DNA of 64,000 bases from an uncultured Treponema sp. (GCA_949300145.1 CASGDA010000005.1:184915-248914); one strand, 5' to 3'; shown: positions 34,349-44,117, numbered from the stretch's first letter. Numbers and translations are program-made. Notes: generated by a model not told the origin, from the sequence alone.

Positions 34349-36116
34349 GAGACGCACCAAGTCCGATAAAGGATTCCATATAACCGCTTTTACGTCTTTT
34401 TGCGTAAAGCTGGGTGAATAGAACACCTGTTTTCAAATCAGCCTGAAAGTCACGGATTTCAACCACATCATTCCGGGAAAATCCGGATTCATCGCCTATG
34501 GCTCCCGGTATAAGGTCAGCCACCGAATATTGGCGGGTTGAGCCTATTCTCTGGAGCTTCATGCCGAACATGGGAAGGAAGGCCCGGCTCTGCAAGTCCC
34601 TTTCAATTACCACAGCGCCGGGTTTTTCAGGTCTTGCGTACAGAACAGCATACCATTCCATATTTTCAACCGGCACGGAGGAATCCTCTGAATCTGATGC
34701 AGGCAGATATCCTGAAAGTTTGACAATAGTGCCGGGATACTCATTGAGAAGATAATACTGAAGCTCTTCCAACGTTTTGACAGAAACTCCGTTGACAGCG
34801 GTTATGACAGCGCCTTCAGGAACACCGGCCTGAAAAAGAGAAAGCCCCGGAACACAATAAACAGCGGAAACCCCCGGCGTGTCCGAAACGGAGGAAGGGG
34901 TGAAGGTTCTCCCGTAGGCGCCCAGCCATGAATGGGAAACGATTCCACCCGAATACAGCCGGGGCAAAATCAATTTCAGGAACTCAACCGGTATGGCAAA
35001 ATTCAAGCCTTCATAGGATTCAATGCCGGCAAAAACCACAGCCTGGACACGGCCGGCCTCGTCAATTATGGGGCCGCCGGAATTCCCGTGGTTTATCGGG
35101 GCGTCAATCTGCAGCACGTCCCCCAGCGACAAAAGGCGCCGGCCCTGTGCGGAGACTATGCCGGATGTCAATGTCCGTTCGAGACCGGCCGGAGATCCGA
35201 TGGCGTAAATGCGGGTTCCGAGACGCAGATCCCTGGAAGAACCGAGTTGAAAAATCTCGGGCGGATCAATTTCAGTTTTTACAAGCGCCAAATCAAACAC
35301 GGGATCCCAGCCCACAACCTTTGCGGGTATTCTTCTGTCAGGATTATCAGCCAGTTTGATATAAAGCCTTGAATATCCCTCATAATCCGGATCAACCTCG
35401 CTGGCAATAACGTGGTAATTCGTAACAAGGTATCCCCGTTTGTCAATAAAGAATCCCGAACCGATGACAATATCCGCATAACCTATACCGCGCTGCAGGG
35501 CAAGACCCCTGTCAACCCATATGGTCACCACCGCGGGGATTTTTGTGGAAATAACATCACTGTCCGGAGCCTCATCTTCGGGGGTGGACGGTTTTACAGA
35601 AGACAAATCGGCAAGGGTGAAGTTACCCTCTTCCTTCCAGGTATTGATTTGGTTTTCTTTTATACGTTCCTCGCTCCATCCTTCCGGCGCAAGACCGAAA
35701 ACGGACAGAGAGCGGTAAAAACGGATGGCGTCAACCCAGTTTGAATCCGAAACCGCAGAGGAGAAATTCTCCTGAACAACCGTCAGGGAATCATTGTAAA
35801 GCTCCTCAACCTCGGCGCATAAATCCGGCGCATACTCGTTTTCGGTACGGTTGTTTGTTTCGACTATATTATCAAAAAGGTTCCGCGCCCTCGCCAGCGC
35901 CTGCACGGGGTCAGTCACATGAAGGGAAAAGATTTGTTCCATTTCGTAACGGACGCTTCTCTCGTTGGAATAATCGACAAAAGCCTCATAGTCAGAATCG
36001 GAAGAAGCGCATGATACAAAAAAACAGAGGAAAACAAAAATCAAGGATACAGAGCAAGAACACCTGCATATTTTATTCAGGAAACGCCGCTCATTCTGGT
36101 TGTATAAATTCAGCAA
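34326..36116 (-). CDS. Lipoprotein HtrA/DegP-like serine protease with PDZ domain
   Basis: The 596-residue product carries a lipoprotein-type signal (LIFVFLCFFVSC, probable lipidated Cys36), a helical region to about 190, a trypsin-like S1C domain with catalytic His235 (TNYHV), Asp275 (VFDLALVK) and Ser346 (GNSGGP), then a PDZ domain (about 380-460, SWLGAYGR...GVPEGAVITAVNG) and a second C-terminal domain ending near SPSYF. It probably degrades damaged envelope proteins from a membrane-tethered position. The start is a TTG at 36116, 8 nt after AGGAGG located inside the upstream gene, which it overlaps. It lies downstream of ftsH and a Ca-binding-type protein. Confidence 0.88.
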   Translation of the reverse strand: MLNLYNQNERRFLNKICRCSCSVSLIFVFLCFFVSCASSDSDYEAFVDYSNERSVRYEMEQIFSLHVTDPVQALARARNLFDNIVETNNRTENEYAPDLCAEVEELYNDSLTVVQENFSSAVSDSNWVDAIRFYRSLSVFGLAPEGWSEERIKENQINTWKEEGNFTLADLSSVKPSTPEDEAPDSDVISTKIPAVVTIWVDRGLALQRGIGYADIVIGSGFFIDKRGYLVTNYHVIASEVDPDYEGYSRLYIKLADNPDRRIPAKVVGWDPVFDLALVKTEIDPPEIFQLGSSRDLRLGTRIYAIGSPAGLERTLTSGIVSAQGRRLLSLGDVLQIDAPINHGNSGGPIIDEAGRVQAVVFAGIESYEGLNFAIPVEFLKLILPRLYSGGIVSHSWLGAYGRTFTPSSVSDTPGVSAVYCVPGLSLFQAGVPEGAVITAVNGVSVKTLEELQYYLLNEYPGTIVKLSGYLPASDSEDSSVPVENMEWYAVLYARPEKPGAVVIERDLQSRAFLPMFGMKLQRIGSTRQYSVADLIPGAIGDESGFSRNDVVEIRDFQADLKTGVLFTQLYAKRRKSGYMESFIGLGASLDSPSYF

Positions 36117-38124
36117 AGATTTTTCCTCCTACCTTCACCACATAAACAAACCCGTTCCCCGATTCCAGAGACAAGGCAACAACGGGGGAATTCTCCCTGT
36201 CAAGCATGGAATTAACTGCGGAAGCAATTCCGGAACTTCCTTCCGGGATATTGTCAAACCACCAGAATCCGGAAACACTGTCAAAAAATATTTCCCTGGA
36301 ACCGCCCCTGTACGACACGGTGAAAGTATCCATACCTGCCGGACTGTTCCCGGGTTGAAACAAAACAGTCACAGGGATTGAAGTTTCAGGATGAAGCCAC
36401 ACAGCGGATGAACTGCCGTCACGCATTTTCGTCCACTGCACCGACGGCACGGAAAGCCCGTCCTCAAACCAGCTTATATGAAGGGAACCGTCACCGTTGA
36501 AATTTTCCGTATACTCAGGAATTTTATCGCCGTCAGAATCAACCGATATTGAAATTATATCCCCTTCCCCGTTATAAAATATTTTTTTCTCAAAAAAGTT
36601 ATCACCGTCATCGTCCCTTTCACTTTCAAAAGGAATCCCGTTTTTATACACGGTCCTTGAAAAAACGTCTCCTTCCCTAACCTGCATGGAATGAAGGGGG
36701 CGGCCCTGCCCGTCATAAACAGTTTCAACAGATATTTCAGCGCCTTCCTCTTCCAGGGTTTCCATACTGGAGACAGAAGCGGAGGCGAGGCTGCCGGAAG
36801 AGGGGAAAGCGAATCCGTCAACCGGGCTCAAAAAGAAAAAGGATGGTGTCAGGAAACCGAAATCAAAAGGCCGCGCCTCCACAGGGGATATCCGCAGAGC
36901 TTTCGGCCGTATTGAATAGAGGGTGTTTCCGCTTTTAACGGAAGAGGCAAATGGATAGGAATCATACTCCACCGCAATATCACCGGAAGGCATGATAACC
37001 GAAACAGGCTCGCCGAAACCGCATTCCACAATTATATCCTGATACCCGTCCTGATTCAAATCGTAAACGGCTGACGCGGGACGCCCCAGCCTGTAGGAAA
37101 CAAAAGAATCAGGGATCAAGTCGTTGTTGCTGTCATCCGAAATTATGCCGTCATATTCTGAAAGCCTTTCCGCTGTCTTTATGCAGGCCTCTTCATCATC
37201 CGCCGCGGCGGCGCAGAATCCGGACAAATCAGAAACGGAAAAACCGTAATCACCGCACTCAAAAAAGGCATCTACCGCCTCTTCCCCGGCTATCAATCCC
37301 GCGCTAAACGCTTCCACCACAGCCCTGGGGACGCAATAATCCGGAAGGGACTTTCTCCCGTCCATATACCAGATTCTTCGCAAAACCATCAGGGCTGAAT
37401 CCTCATCCACGGCCTTTATGAAAGGCAGGGCGGCGAGGGACAATTCCGGATTCACATCCGGGTTAAAGATGATATTCCATGAGGAAATAATCTCGGCCGC
37501 AGTCTCCATAACCTGTCCGCCGGAAGCGTCAGCGGAAAGTCCCCGGCTTTCAAACTGAAAGAACAAAAGCGGAAAACGGTAATCGGAACTCCAGCGCTTA
37601 AGAGAGGAAGCCAGAAAACCTCTGGCGGCAGGAAGGGCTCCCTCCCCGTAATAAATCCTGCACCGCAACAAATCAGCGTCCGGGGAAGGATGCAAAGCCC
37701 AGGTATCCAGAATACGTAGAGCTTCCTGGCAGCGGCCTGTTTCCACCAGCAGCCCGGCAGTGAACACCGAAGCCGGCGCCGGATCAAAGCGGAACCAGGT
37801 CCGGTTTCCGGCGAAAGCCCCGGAGGCGGCATTCAGGATGTCAGCCGCAGGATAATTTTCTTCAGTATAAAGAAGAGCCCGCAAGTAAAAAAGGTCGGCC
37901 ACAGTATCCGAGCAGGAAATACCCTCATCCAAAGCGGTATGTGCGAATTCAAGGTTGCCGGAATTATAAAAAGAATAAGCCCTGTCAAAATAAACCAGAG
38001 CATTTTCCACATCATCCGTTCCGGTCTGGGCATTCAAATAACGGAAAGAGGAAAAGAGAACAAGAAAACAAAAGACTATCTTTAAAAACACAAAAGAAGG
38101 TATTTTAAAGAACTGTTTCGCCAT
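36091..38124 (-). CDS. Exported protein with TPR-like N terminus and acidic DxDxDG-type repeats
   Basis: No named family is recognised. The 677-residue product has a signal peptide (FLKIVFCFLVLFSSFRYLNA), a helical TPR-like first half (DRAYSFYNSGNLEFAHTALD and following), and a beta-rich second half with calcium-binding-like Asp repeats: DSNNDLIPDSF, DLNQDGYQDIIVE, DDDGDNFFEKKIF, DSDGDKIPEY. These resemble VCBS/FG-GAP or EF-hand-like loops. It overlaps the end of ftsH at its start (ATG 38124 after GGAGG) and overlaps the HtrA-like gene at its end, so three envelope quality-control genes form one operon. Periplasmic location is inferred. Confidence 0.7.
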   Translation of the reverse strand: MAKQFFKIPSFVFLKIVFCFLVLFSSFRYLNAQTGTDDVENALVYFDRAYSFYNSGNLEFAHTALDEGISCSDTVADLFYLRALLYTEENYPAADILNAASGAFAGNRTWFRFDPAPASVFTAGLLVETGRCQEALRILDTWALHPSPDADLLRCRIYYGEGALPAARGFLASSLKRWSSDYRFPLLFFQFESRGLSADASGGQVMETAAEIISSWNIIFNPDVNPELSLAALPFIKAVDEDSALMVLRRIWYMDGRKSLPDYCVPRAVVEAFSAGLIAGEEAVDAFFECGDYGFSVSDLSGFCAAAADDEEACIKTAERLSEYDGIISDDSNNDLIPDSFVSYRLGRPASAVYDLNQDGYQDIIVECGFGEPVSVIMPSGDIAVEYDSYPFASSVKSGNTLYSIRPKALRISPVEARPFDFGFLTPSFFFLSPVDGFAFPSSGSLASASVSSMETLEEEGAEISVETVYDGQGRPLHSMQVREGDVFSRTVYKNGIPFESERDDDGDNFFEKKIFYNGEGDIISISVDSDGDKIPEYTENFNGDGSLHISWFEDGLSVPSVQWTKMRDGSSSAVWLHPETSIPVTVLFQPGNSPAGMDTFTVSYRGGSREIFFDSVSGFWWFDNIPEGSSGIASAVNSMLDRENSPVVALSLESGNGFVYVVKVGGKIFAEFIQPE

Positions 38125-40024
38125 CAGAGGCGTCCTCCCCGGAATCCGGCGGGCTGTCTGTATTTGCATCAGGAAGAGGGGGCAAATTCAAAAGCCGCCT
38201 TATTTCCCCGTTATCGAGGGTTTCTTTTTCCAAAAGCTTTTCCGTCAAAAGATCCAGCTCATTTCTGTGGGAAGACAAAAGGGAAAGAGCTTTGTCCTTC
38301 ATATCGGCAAGAATCCGTTTGATGGCGGTGTCTATTGTCCGGGCGGTTTCCTCGGAATAATCCTTATGCCTGGCTATCTCCTTCCCGATATAGATGGGTT
38401 CATCCTCGGAACCCAGGGCAACCGCCCCCACCATCTCCGACATACCGAACTGGCAGACCATTTTCCGCGCCATCTCCGTAGCCTGATTCAAATCATTCTT
38501 TGTGCCTGTTGTAGTCTCGCCGTATACAATTGTTTCCGCGGCATAACCGCCGAAGCATATACAGATTCTGTCCTCAAGCCAAGACTTCGTTCTGGAATAT
38601 GTATCCCTTTCAGGAAGAGAAAAAGCGACGCCCAAAGCCTGACCCCGGGGAACAATTGTAACTTTATGAAGGGGATCCGCATGTTCAAGATAAAAATGAA
38701 GGAGAGCATGCCCGGATTCATGGACAGCCGTCATTTTCCTCTCGGAATCCGGCATAACGATGGACTTACGGGCGACTCCCATAAGAATCTTGTCCCTTGC
38801 CTCCTCAAAATCCTGGGTATCAACTGTTTCCCTGTTTTTCACCGCGGCTGAAAGGGCCGCTTCATTCACAAGGTTGGCCAGATCAGCGCCGCTCATTCCG
38901 GGAGTCGCCCTGGCGAAATGCTTCAAATCCACATCCTTCCCTACGGGAATCTTCGCCGCATGGATACCCAGAATCGCCTCCCTTTCTTTTATATCCGGCA
39001 TGGCGACCGTAACCTGCCTGTCGAACCTTCCGGGACGCAGGAGGGCGGGATCCAGCACATCGGGACGGTTCGTGGCGGCAAGGACAATGATGCCGTCCTT
39101 GGTCTCAAACCCGTCCATCTCCACAAGCATCTGATTCAGTGTCTGTTCCCTTTCGTCATGACCGCCGCCGTATCCCAAACCACGGGTACGGCCTACAGCA
39201 TCAAGCTCATCAATGAAGATAATGCAAGGCGAGTTTTTACGGGCCTGTTCAAAAAGATCCCGGACACGGCTCGCGCCGACACCGACGAACATTTCGACAA
39301 AATCACTTCCGGAAATTGAAAAATAGGAAACACCGGCTTCCCCGGCGACAGCGCGTGCCATCAGGGTTTTTCCGGTTCCCGGCATACCCACCAGAAGAAC
39401 GCCTTTCGGGATACGGGCTCCCATCTTCACATACTTTTTCGGGTTTTTGAGGAAATCAACAACCTCTTTCAATTCATTCTTGGCTTCTTCCTGCCCGGCC
39501 ACGTCCGCAAAAGTTATTTTCTGCTTGCCTTCATATTTTCTGGCACGGCTGGCGCCGAATTGAAAGGCGGAATTGCCTCCCCTCATCTGCTTTATAACCA
39601 AAAGAAGAATGATGATAAAAAGAATCGTAGGGGCAAATTGAAATATAACGTCAAACAAAGAAATTTCCGGGGCGGCCCCTTTTATACGGACATTGTGTTC
39701 CTCCAGAAGAGGCATCAAATCAGGATCAGCATATGGAATGCGGGTGTAAAAAAGCCCGTCGTCATTGTATACGCCGCGCAAAACCCCGTGTATTTTCTCC
39801 TGCCCGGAAATCACCACGGATTCAATCTGGTCCTGCCTCACCCTGGCAAGGAATTCAGTATATGAAAATTCAGTCCCGCGCCTGCTGCCTGTACCGGAGA
39901 ACATCATGAGGATGAAAACAACCAGAATAGAGATAAAAAAGAAAAATCCCATCCTGCCGGATTTTTTATCGGGAGATTTATTCCCATCTCTATTATCGCG
40001 ATTCCTGTCAAAATTATCAGCCAT
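38105..40024 (-). CDS. ftsH: ATP-dependent zinc metalloprotease FtsH
   Basis: FtsH is the membrane-bound AAA+ protease that extracts and degrades membrane and cytosolic proteins. The 639-residue product has two N-terminal membrane helices (about 26-44 and 128-145) flanking a small periplasmic domain, Walker A GMPGTGKT (about 213), Walker [13 protein letters not shown], the SRH region and the zinc site HESGH (about 435). It shows the full-length bacterial plan with an acidic Pro/Asp tail. SD is AGAGAGG. It follows tilS on the same strand, a common order. Confidence 0.97.
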   Translation of the reverse strand: MADNFDRNRDNRDGNKSPDKKSGRMGFFFFISILVVFILMMFSGTGSRRGTEFSYTEFLARVRQDQIESVVISGQEKIHGVLRGVYNDDGLFYTRIPYADPDLMPLLEEHNVRIKGAAPEISLFDVIFQFAPTILFIIILLLVIKQMRGGNSAFQFGASRARKYEGKQKITFADVAGQEEAKNELKEVVDFLKNPKKYVKMGARIPKGVLLVGMPGTGKTLMARAVAGEAGVSYFSISGSDFVEMFVGVGASRVRDLFEQARKNSPCIIFIDELDAVGRTRGLGYGGGHDEREQTLNQMLVEMDGFETKDGIIVLAATNRPDVLDPALLRPGRFDRQVTVAMPDIKEREAILGIHAAKIPVGKDVDLKHFARATPGMSGADLANLVNEAALSAAVKNRETVDTQDFEEARDKILMGVARKSIVMPDSERKMTAVHESGHALLHFYLEHADPLHKVTIVPRGQALGVAFSLPERDTYSRTKSWLEDRICICFGGYAAETIVYGETTTGTKNDLNQATEMARKMVCQFGMSEMVGAVALGSEDEPIYIGKEIARHKDYSEETARTIDTAIKRILADMKDKALSLLSSHRNELDLLTEKLLEKETLDNGEIRRLLNLPPLPDANTDSPPDSGEDASDGETVL

Positions 40025-40051
40025 AAAACCTCTCTATAGTTTATGCCGTGT

Positions 40052-41464
40052 TTATTGCATCCGACTGAAAAAATCGGAAAAACCTGCAAATGAACCCAAT
40101 ACAGCCCGGATTACGCCGCGTTCCTCCACAACAGGCACAAAATCACGCAGAAAACCCGGGACTCCCCAGCCGTTGAATAACTTTTTCAAACTGTGCCGGA
40201 TACCGCCTTCCCCGGTAACGGAATCATCAGGAAGCCTCGACCTGATTACAAAGGGTACATGCAGGTTTCTCTCCGGGTATCTTTCAAAAAACACACCGCC
40301 GTCCTGTTCCGGCACGGCAATTATTTTAATGTCCCCGAAAGGCAGGGCGACGGTTCCGGCACCGGCCACATATACAAGATATCCGTTTTTATGGTTATGC
40401 ACAATATCGAGTCCCAAAAAAATATGATTTTTCCCCACTTCAAAGAAAACACCGCTTCCCCTTACAGAAAAACCCGTGCGGAAGGATTTTTCACCCGGAG
40501 GAATCCCATTTCCTCCGTCCAAACCCGTATCAGCGGAGGAACCGAAAATCATGCCCCTGACCAGCCTGTAGGGGATTCTTTTTTTTATTCCGAGAAGGGA
40601 AAAACCCTGATATAAAAACCTAAGCCTGAATGCCGGCAGCATGGAAAAATACCGCCCCGGAGTACAGGAAAAACACAGGCCGACGGGAACCGGAAATTCT
40701 TTCCATTCTGGCAGAGGAAAGGAGGAAAGAGCCTGAAAATCCATCGATGACTTTTCCAACCCGCATAAAGCCGCCTTACGCCAGCCGGGAAATTCCCGGT
40801 CAAGGACGGGAACCAGTTTCAAGCGTATCCTGTTCCGCAAAAACCCGTCATCCGAATTGGAACTGTCCTCCCTCCAGCTTATCCCCGCGGAACGCAGATA
40901 ACCACGGACATCTTCCCCGGAAAGAGACAGCATCGGACGGAATAAAATGTCCCTGGCCGGATTTATGCCGGAAACACCGGAAAAACCCGCCCCCTGCAAA
41001 AAACGCATCAAAAGGGTTTCAAGCTGGTCCGAGGAAGTATGTCCCGTCATAATACCGCAGGCACCCCATCCGGAGGCTTTCTCATAAAAAGCCCTGTACC
41101 GCAAAAACCGGGCGGCCTCTTCTATGCCCATGCCCCTTTTTTCCGCCTCCGCGGAAACACTTCCCTCACCGAGCTCCACCCGGAAACATAAAACAGGGGG
41201 GGAAAATGAAGCGCATAAACCCTCCACAAAGTCAGCGTCAGATGAACTCTCCTCCGCGGGACGGATCCGGTGGTCCACGGTAACAGCCGCCAGACGGAAA
41301 TCAAATTCACGGGAAAAATCCGCCAGCATTTTCAGCAGGAAAACGGAGTCAGCGCCGCCCGAAACCGCGGCCAGAATACGCCTCTCCCCCGTTACACCGG
41401 AAGATTCCAGCCTGCGGAAAAAAAAACTCAAGTTTTCTCTGAAAATCTGCTCGAAAGGATGCAT
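40052..41464 (-). CDS. tilS: tRNA(Ile)-lysidine synthase
   Basis: TilS converts C34 of the tRNA-Ile (CAU) anticodon to lysidine so that it reads AUA. The 470-residue product has the PP-loop SGGADS (35-40), VTVDHRIRPAEES, RFLRYRAFYE and MTGHTSSDQLETLLMRFLQG, then the TilS substrate-binding and C-terminal domains (LPDDSVTGEGGIRHSLKKLF). The ATG at 41464 has only weak AGAG upstream and lies 10 nt after a strong terminator, so how it is transcribed is unclear (read-through or a promoter overlapping the terminator). ftsH follows. Confidence 0.94.
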   Translation of the reverse strand: MHPFEQIFRENLSFFFRRLESSGVTGERRILAAVSGGADSVFLLKMLADFSREFDFRLAAVTVDHRIRPAEESSSDADFVEGLCASFSPPVLCFRVELGEGSVSAEAEKRGMGIEEAARFLRYRAFYEKASGWGACGIMTGHTSSDQLETLLMRFLQGAGFSGVSGINPARDILFRPMLSLSGEDVRGYLRSAGISWREDSSNSDDGFLRNRIRLKLVPVLDREFPGWRKAALCGLEKSSMDFQALSSFPLPEWKEFPVPVGLCFSCTPGRYFSMLPAFRLRFLYQGFSLLGIKKRIPYRLVRGMIFGSSADTGLDGGNGIPPGEKSFRTGFSVRGSGVFFEVGKNHIFLGLDIVHNHKNGYLVYVAGAGTVALPFGDIKIIAVPEQDGGVFFERYPERNLHVPFVIRSRLPDDSVTGEGGIRHSLKKLFNGWGVPGFLRDFVPVVEERGVIRAVLGSFAGFSDFFSRMQ

Positions 41465-41473
41465 ATCTCTTAT

Positions 41474-41503
41474 AAAAAGAATGCGCCACGGCATTGTGGC
41501 GCA
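41474..41503 (-). terminator. Terminator between rplY and tilS
   Basis: On the minus strand the perfect 8-bp stem TGCGCCAC / GTGGCGCA with a 6-nt loop is followed by TTCTTTTTAT. It lies 36 nt after the rplY stop. Confidence 0.82.
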
Positions 41504-41539
41504 CTGTAAACTATCAAAAACAAAACTGGCGGCGGAATC

Positions 41540-42169
41540 TCACTTGGCGGAAGCCGGTTCAGACGCCGCTTCCGAATCCCCGGCCGCTGCATCTTCCGTT
41601 GCGGCTGATACATTGGAACGGACATGCTTTACACTTGCGATGGGGAACTCGCCGTGGGTAAGGATTTTCACGCCGTCCCCCAGCTTCAAATCGCTGACAA
41701 AAACAGTCTCATTCAAACCGAGTTTCGTGACGTCCACTGCAATCCTTTCAGGAAGAGCCCTGGGCAGGCATTCAATTTCAATTTCAGAAACACCGGTTTC
41801 AAGGACACCGCCAAGCCTGACCGCATCCGGAGCGCCGGTGACATGAACGCGGATTTTTGTCCTGATAATTTTATCGGGATCAACGGCGTAAAAATCCACA
41901 TGGCGGACACGGTCTGAAATAATGTCATGCTGGGCGTCTTTCACAAAGGCAATCACATCCCGTCCGTCATCCAGCTTTATATCGATGGTGGTGGTTCTGG
42001 TTATCTGGTGAAAAAGTTTGTTGAAATCACTTTCCAGTATATCAATCAATGATGACTTTCCTTCGCCATCATAAATAACAGCAGGGATACGTCCCTCTGC
42101 GCGGATACGCTTCGCAGCGCCTTTCCCGGTGACTGTACGGACACGGGCTTCAAGAATCTTTCTGTCCAT
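41540..42169 (-). CDS. rplY: 50S ribosomal protein L25 / general stress protein Ctc (bL25)
   Basis: bL25 of the CTC subtype binds 5S rRNA in the large subunit. The 209-residue product has the RNA-binding N-terminal domain (MDRKILEARVRTVTGKGAAK, RIPAVIYDGEG) and the C-terminal beta domain (KTKIRVHVTGAPDAVRLGGV-like region) with an Ala/Glu-rich tail (AAAGDSEAASEPASAK). The ATG at 42169 follows GAGGAG. A promoter lies at 42284-42312, giving a leader of about 110 nt. Order spoVG, tRNA-Gln, rplY, tilS, ftsH resembles the Bacillus spoVG-ctc-tilS-ftsH region. Confidence 0.95.
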   Translation of the reverse strand: MDRKILEARVRTVTGKGAAKRIRAEGRIPAVIYDGEGKSSLIDILESDFNKLFHQITRTTTIDIKLDDGRDVIAFVKDAQHDIISDRVRHVDFYAVDPDKIIRTKIRVHVTGAPDAVRLGGVLETGVSEIEIECLPRALPERIAVDVTKLGLNETVFVSDLKLGDGVKILTHGEFPIASVKHVRSNVSAATEDAAAGDSEAASEPASAK

Positions 42170-42283
42170 TTTCGGACTCCTCGTATATTGTTGCGGCCCT
42201 CCCTTCATCATTTTGAGAAGGTATTGCGCGCAAGAATATAAACCGGCAACGCCGGCCAGGCAATTCATGCCGTAATACGGGAA

Positions 42284-42312
42284 TATATACCATAAAAGTA
42301 AAAAAACATCAA
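42284..42312 (-). promoter_or_regulatory. rplY: Promoter of rplY
   Basis: On the minus strand TTGATG (42312-42307), a 17-nt spacer and TATATA (42289-42284). The predicted leader to the ATG is about 110 nt and contains the hairpin CCGGC-GTT-GCCGG. Confidence 0.65.
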
Positions 42313-42376
42313 TCAGCTTTTATTTTAAGCGGGGACATGGAAATTCAGAAAACACGTAAAAACCAATCAACTAAGA

Positions 42377-42449
42377 CTGGGACGGCAGGATTCGAACCTG
42401 CGGAATGACGGGATCAAAACCCGTTGACTTACCACTTGTCGACGTCCCA
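42377..42449 (-). tRNA. tRNA-Gln (anticodon TTG)
   Basis: On the minus strand the acceptor TGGGACG pairs with CGTCCCA, discriminator G. The anticodon stem ACGGG/CCCGT holds loop TTTTGAT, anticodon TTG. The T-loop is GGTTCGAATCC. CCA is not encoded. It lies 20 nt after spoVG with no promoter between, so it is probably cut from the spoVG transcript. Confidence 0.94.
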
Positions 42450-42469
42450 AAAAGCCGGACAAAACAGAT

Positions 42470-42763
42470 TTAAATTTCGTCCACATCATCGGAAGGGTCA
42501 GCTTCCTCGACGTGACCGGCTTCATACTCGGCAAGTATTTTATCCTGCATTTTTGTACGAAAGTCAAGACTTATAGGATGGGCCACATCCTTAAAATCAC
42601 CGGTTCGAATTTTCCTACTCGGCATAGCGATGAACATACCGGATTTACCTTCAATGATTTTCACATTATGAACAACAAAGCAGTCATCAAAAGTAACGGT
42701 GACATAAGCCTTTAGTTTTCCTTCCGCAGCTACTTTTCTAATCCGGATATCGGTAATTTCCAT
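42470..42763 (-). CDS. spoVG: Septation/RNA-binding regulator SpoVG
   Basis: SpoVG is a small nucleic-acid-binding regulator; in Borrelia it binds DNA and RNA, and in Firmicutes it affects septation and virulence genes. The 97-residue product matches along its length: MEITDIRIRKVAAEGKLKAY, VTFDDCFVVHNVKIIEG, GMFIAMPSRK, and DVAHPISLDFRTKMQDKIL. The ATG at 42763 has a perfect AAAGGAG 8 nt upstream. It is located between ispE and tRNA-Gln, a position conserved in many bacteria (ispE-spoVG). Confidence 0.96.
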   Translation of the reverse strand: MEITDIRIRKVAAEGKLKAYVTVTFDDCFVVHNVKIIEGKSGMFIAMPSRKIRTGDFKDVAHPISLDFRTKMQDKILAEYEAGHVEEADPSDDVDEI

Positions 42764-42801
42764 AGCCAAGTCTCCTTTATAATAAGCATGCGAATTCCTT
42801 C

Positions 42802-43704
42802 TTAATTATGAGGCGACATTTCTGAAAAATCAAGCAAAAAAAACGAATAGCACATTCTCCATTTTTCTGAAAGGATTTTGAATGCCTTTGCGCTGTCCTT
42901 CCCGCAGCCGAAAATACCGAAAACTGAAGAACCGGAACCGCTCATTTCACAAAAAAGAGCCCCGGCCGACTTTAAATCCTCCAGCGCTTTTTTTACGGCG
43001 GGATATCTGCCGGAAACCACAGGGGTGAAACTGTTGTAAAAACGCCATTTATCAGGCGGAAGGCTGTATTCGAGCGACAGAAAGTCAAAAACATCCTCCG
43101 CGGTTGGCTGCGGTTCAACGGCATTGTTCCCCGCCCTGGATTCATCCAGCATGGCATAGGCTTCCGCGGTGCCGGAATGAACACCGGGCCACAAAAGGAC
43201 GCCCGGCAGCCGGCGGGCCGCCCCCAGAGGCCGGATAAACTCACCGCGGCCTGATACAAATGAGGGTCGGCCGTCCACAAAAAACGGGGCGTCGCTGCCT
43301 ATTTCAAGCGAAAGCTCTTTTAATTCATCCGCTGAAAGACCCGCCGAAAAAAGCCTGTTGAGGCCGCAAAGGACCGCCGCCCCGTCAGATGAACCGCCTC
43401 CAAGACCGGCACCGGCCGGAACTTTTTTTACAAGGTTGACCTCAAGGCCGGTTTTTATCCCGGTTTTTTTCCTGAAAGCGTTTACAGCCCGGGAAACGGT
43501 GTTGTCCGCCGGCAAATCCATTTCACGGCATATCAACCGGAGGCTTTCAGTCCCGTCCACCGCCGCCACGGATATGGAATCAGAAAAGGATATCAAATGA
43601 AAAAGGCTTTCTATACGGTGGTACCCGTCCGGACGCCGTTCCTTCACATTCAAATGAAGATTAATCTTGCAGGGTGCGCTGATTTCTATTTTTCCGCTAA
43701 ACAT
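42802..43704 (-). CDS. ispE: 4-diphosphocytidyl-2-C-methyl-D-erythritol kinase
   Basis: IspE phosphorylates CDP-methylerythritol in the MEP isoprenoid pathway. The 300-residue GHMP kinase shows APCKINLHLNVKERRPDGYH, the ATP loop VPAGAGLGGGSSDGAAVL, IGSDAPFFV and, near the C terminus, MSGSGSSVFGIF. The ATG at 43704 has no SD; a TATGAT hexamer ends 6 nt upstream, though no good -35 was seen, so a leaderless transcript is possible. dxs of the same pathway is at 20 kb. Confidence 0.96.
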   Translation of the reverse strand: MFSGKIEISAPCKINLHLNVKERRPDGYHRIESLFHLISFSDSISVAAVDGTESLRLICREMDLPADNTVSRAVNAFRKKTGIKTGLEVNLVKKVPAGAGLGGGSSDGAAVLCGLNRLFSAGLSADELKELSLEIGSDAPFFVDGRPSFVSGRGEFIRPLGAARRLPGVLLWPGVHSGTAEAYAMLDESRAGNNAVEPQPTAEDVFDFLSLEYSLPPDKWRFYNSFTPVVSGRYPAVKKALEDLKSAGALFCEMSGSGSSVFGIFGCGKDSAKAFKILSEKWRMCYSFFLLDFSEMSPHN

Positions 43705-43748
43705 AGCATAATCATAACCAAAAAATGCTAAAAAATGAAAGATATATG

Positions 43749-43777
43749 TTGACAGAATGTATGTCTCTCTTTAATCT
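43749..43777 (+). promoter_or_regulatory. Promoter of the hyperacidic protein gene
   Basis: TTGACA (43749-43754), a 17-nt spacer and TAATCT (43772-43777) lie 76 nt upstream of the ATG and are divergent from ispE. Confidence 0.72.
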
Positions 43778-43853
43778 GAAATAGACGTTCCGCGTAAGCG
43801 TAAGCGCCAGTCAATCTAGTCCGGATTACCGGAAAACCTACAGGATGCGATAG

Positions 43854-44117
43854 ATGTTTACACAGCTTGATCTGGAAAATGAATCCTCTCCGAAAGCGTA
43901 CATGTTTCAGGACGCATATGACGATTACGAAGACGATGACTTTGAAGACGATGCGGAAAGCGACTTTGACGACTACGATGACGAGGATGATTTCGGCATA
44001 GACGAAGACGACTTCGATGACTATGACGATGACGACGACTTCGACGATGAAGATGATGACGAGGACGGCTTCGATTACGATGACGACGACCTCGATTACG
44101 ATGACTTTGACGAATAA
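43854..44117 (+). CDS. Hyperacidic low-complexity protein of unknown function
   Basis: This 87-residue protein has 51 Asp/Glu residues and a single basic residue (Lys14). After a normal N terminus (MFTQLDLENESSPKAYMF) it becomes a run of Asp clusters interrupted at short intervals by Phe or Tyr (for example FDDYDDEDDFGIDEDDF). It has no cysteine, membrane segment or signal peptide and is probably disordered. An AGGA SD precedes the ATG and a near-consensus promoter lies upstream, so it is likely expressed. It might bind cations or basic proteins, or mimic nucleic acid (inference). A long hydrophobic frame on the opposite strand is just the antisense of GAY codons. Confidence 0.75.
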   Translation: MFTQLDLENESSPKAYMFQDAYDDYEDDDFEDDAESDFDDYDDEDDFGIDEDDFDDYDDDDDFDDEDDDEDGFDYDDDDLDYDDFDE

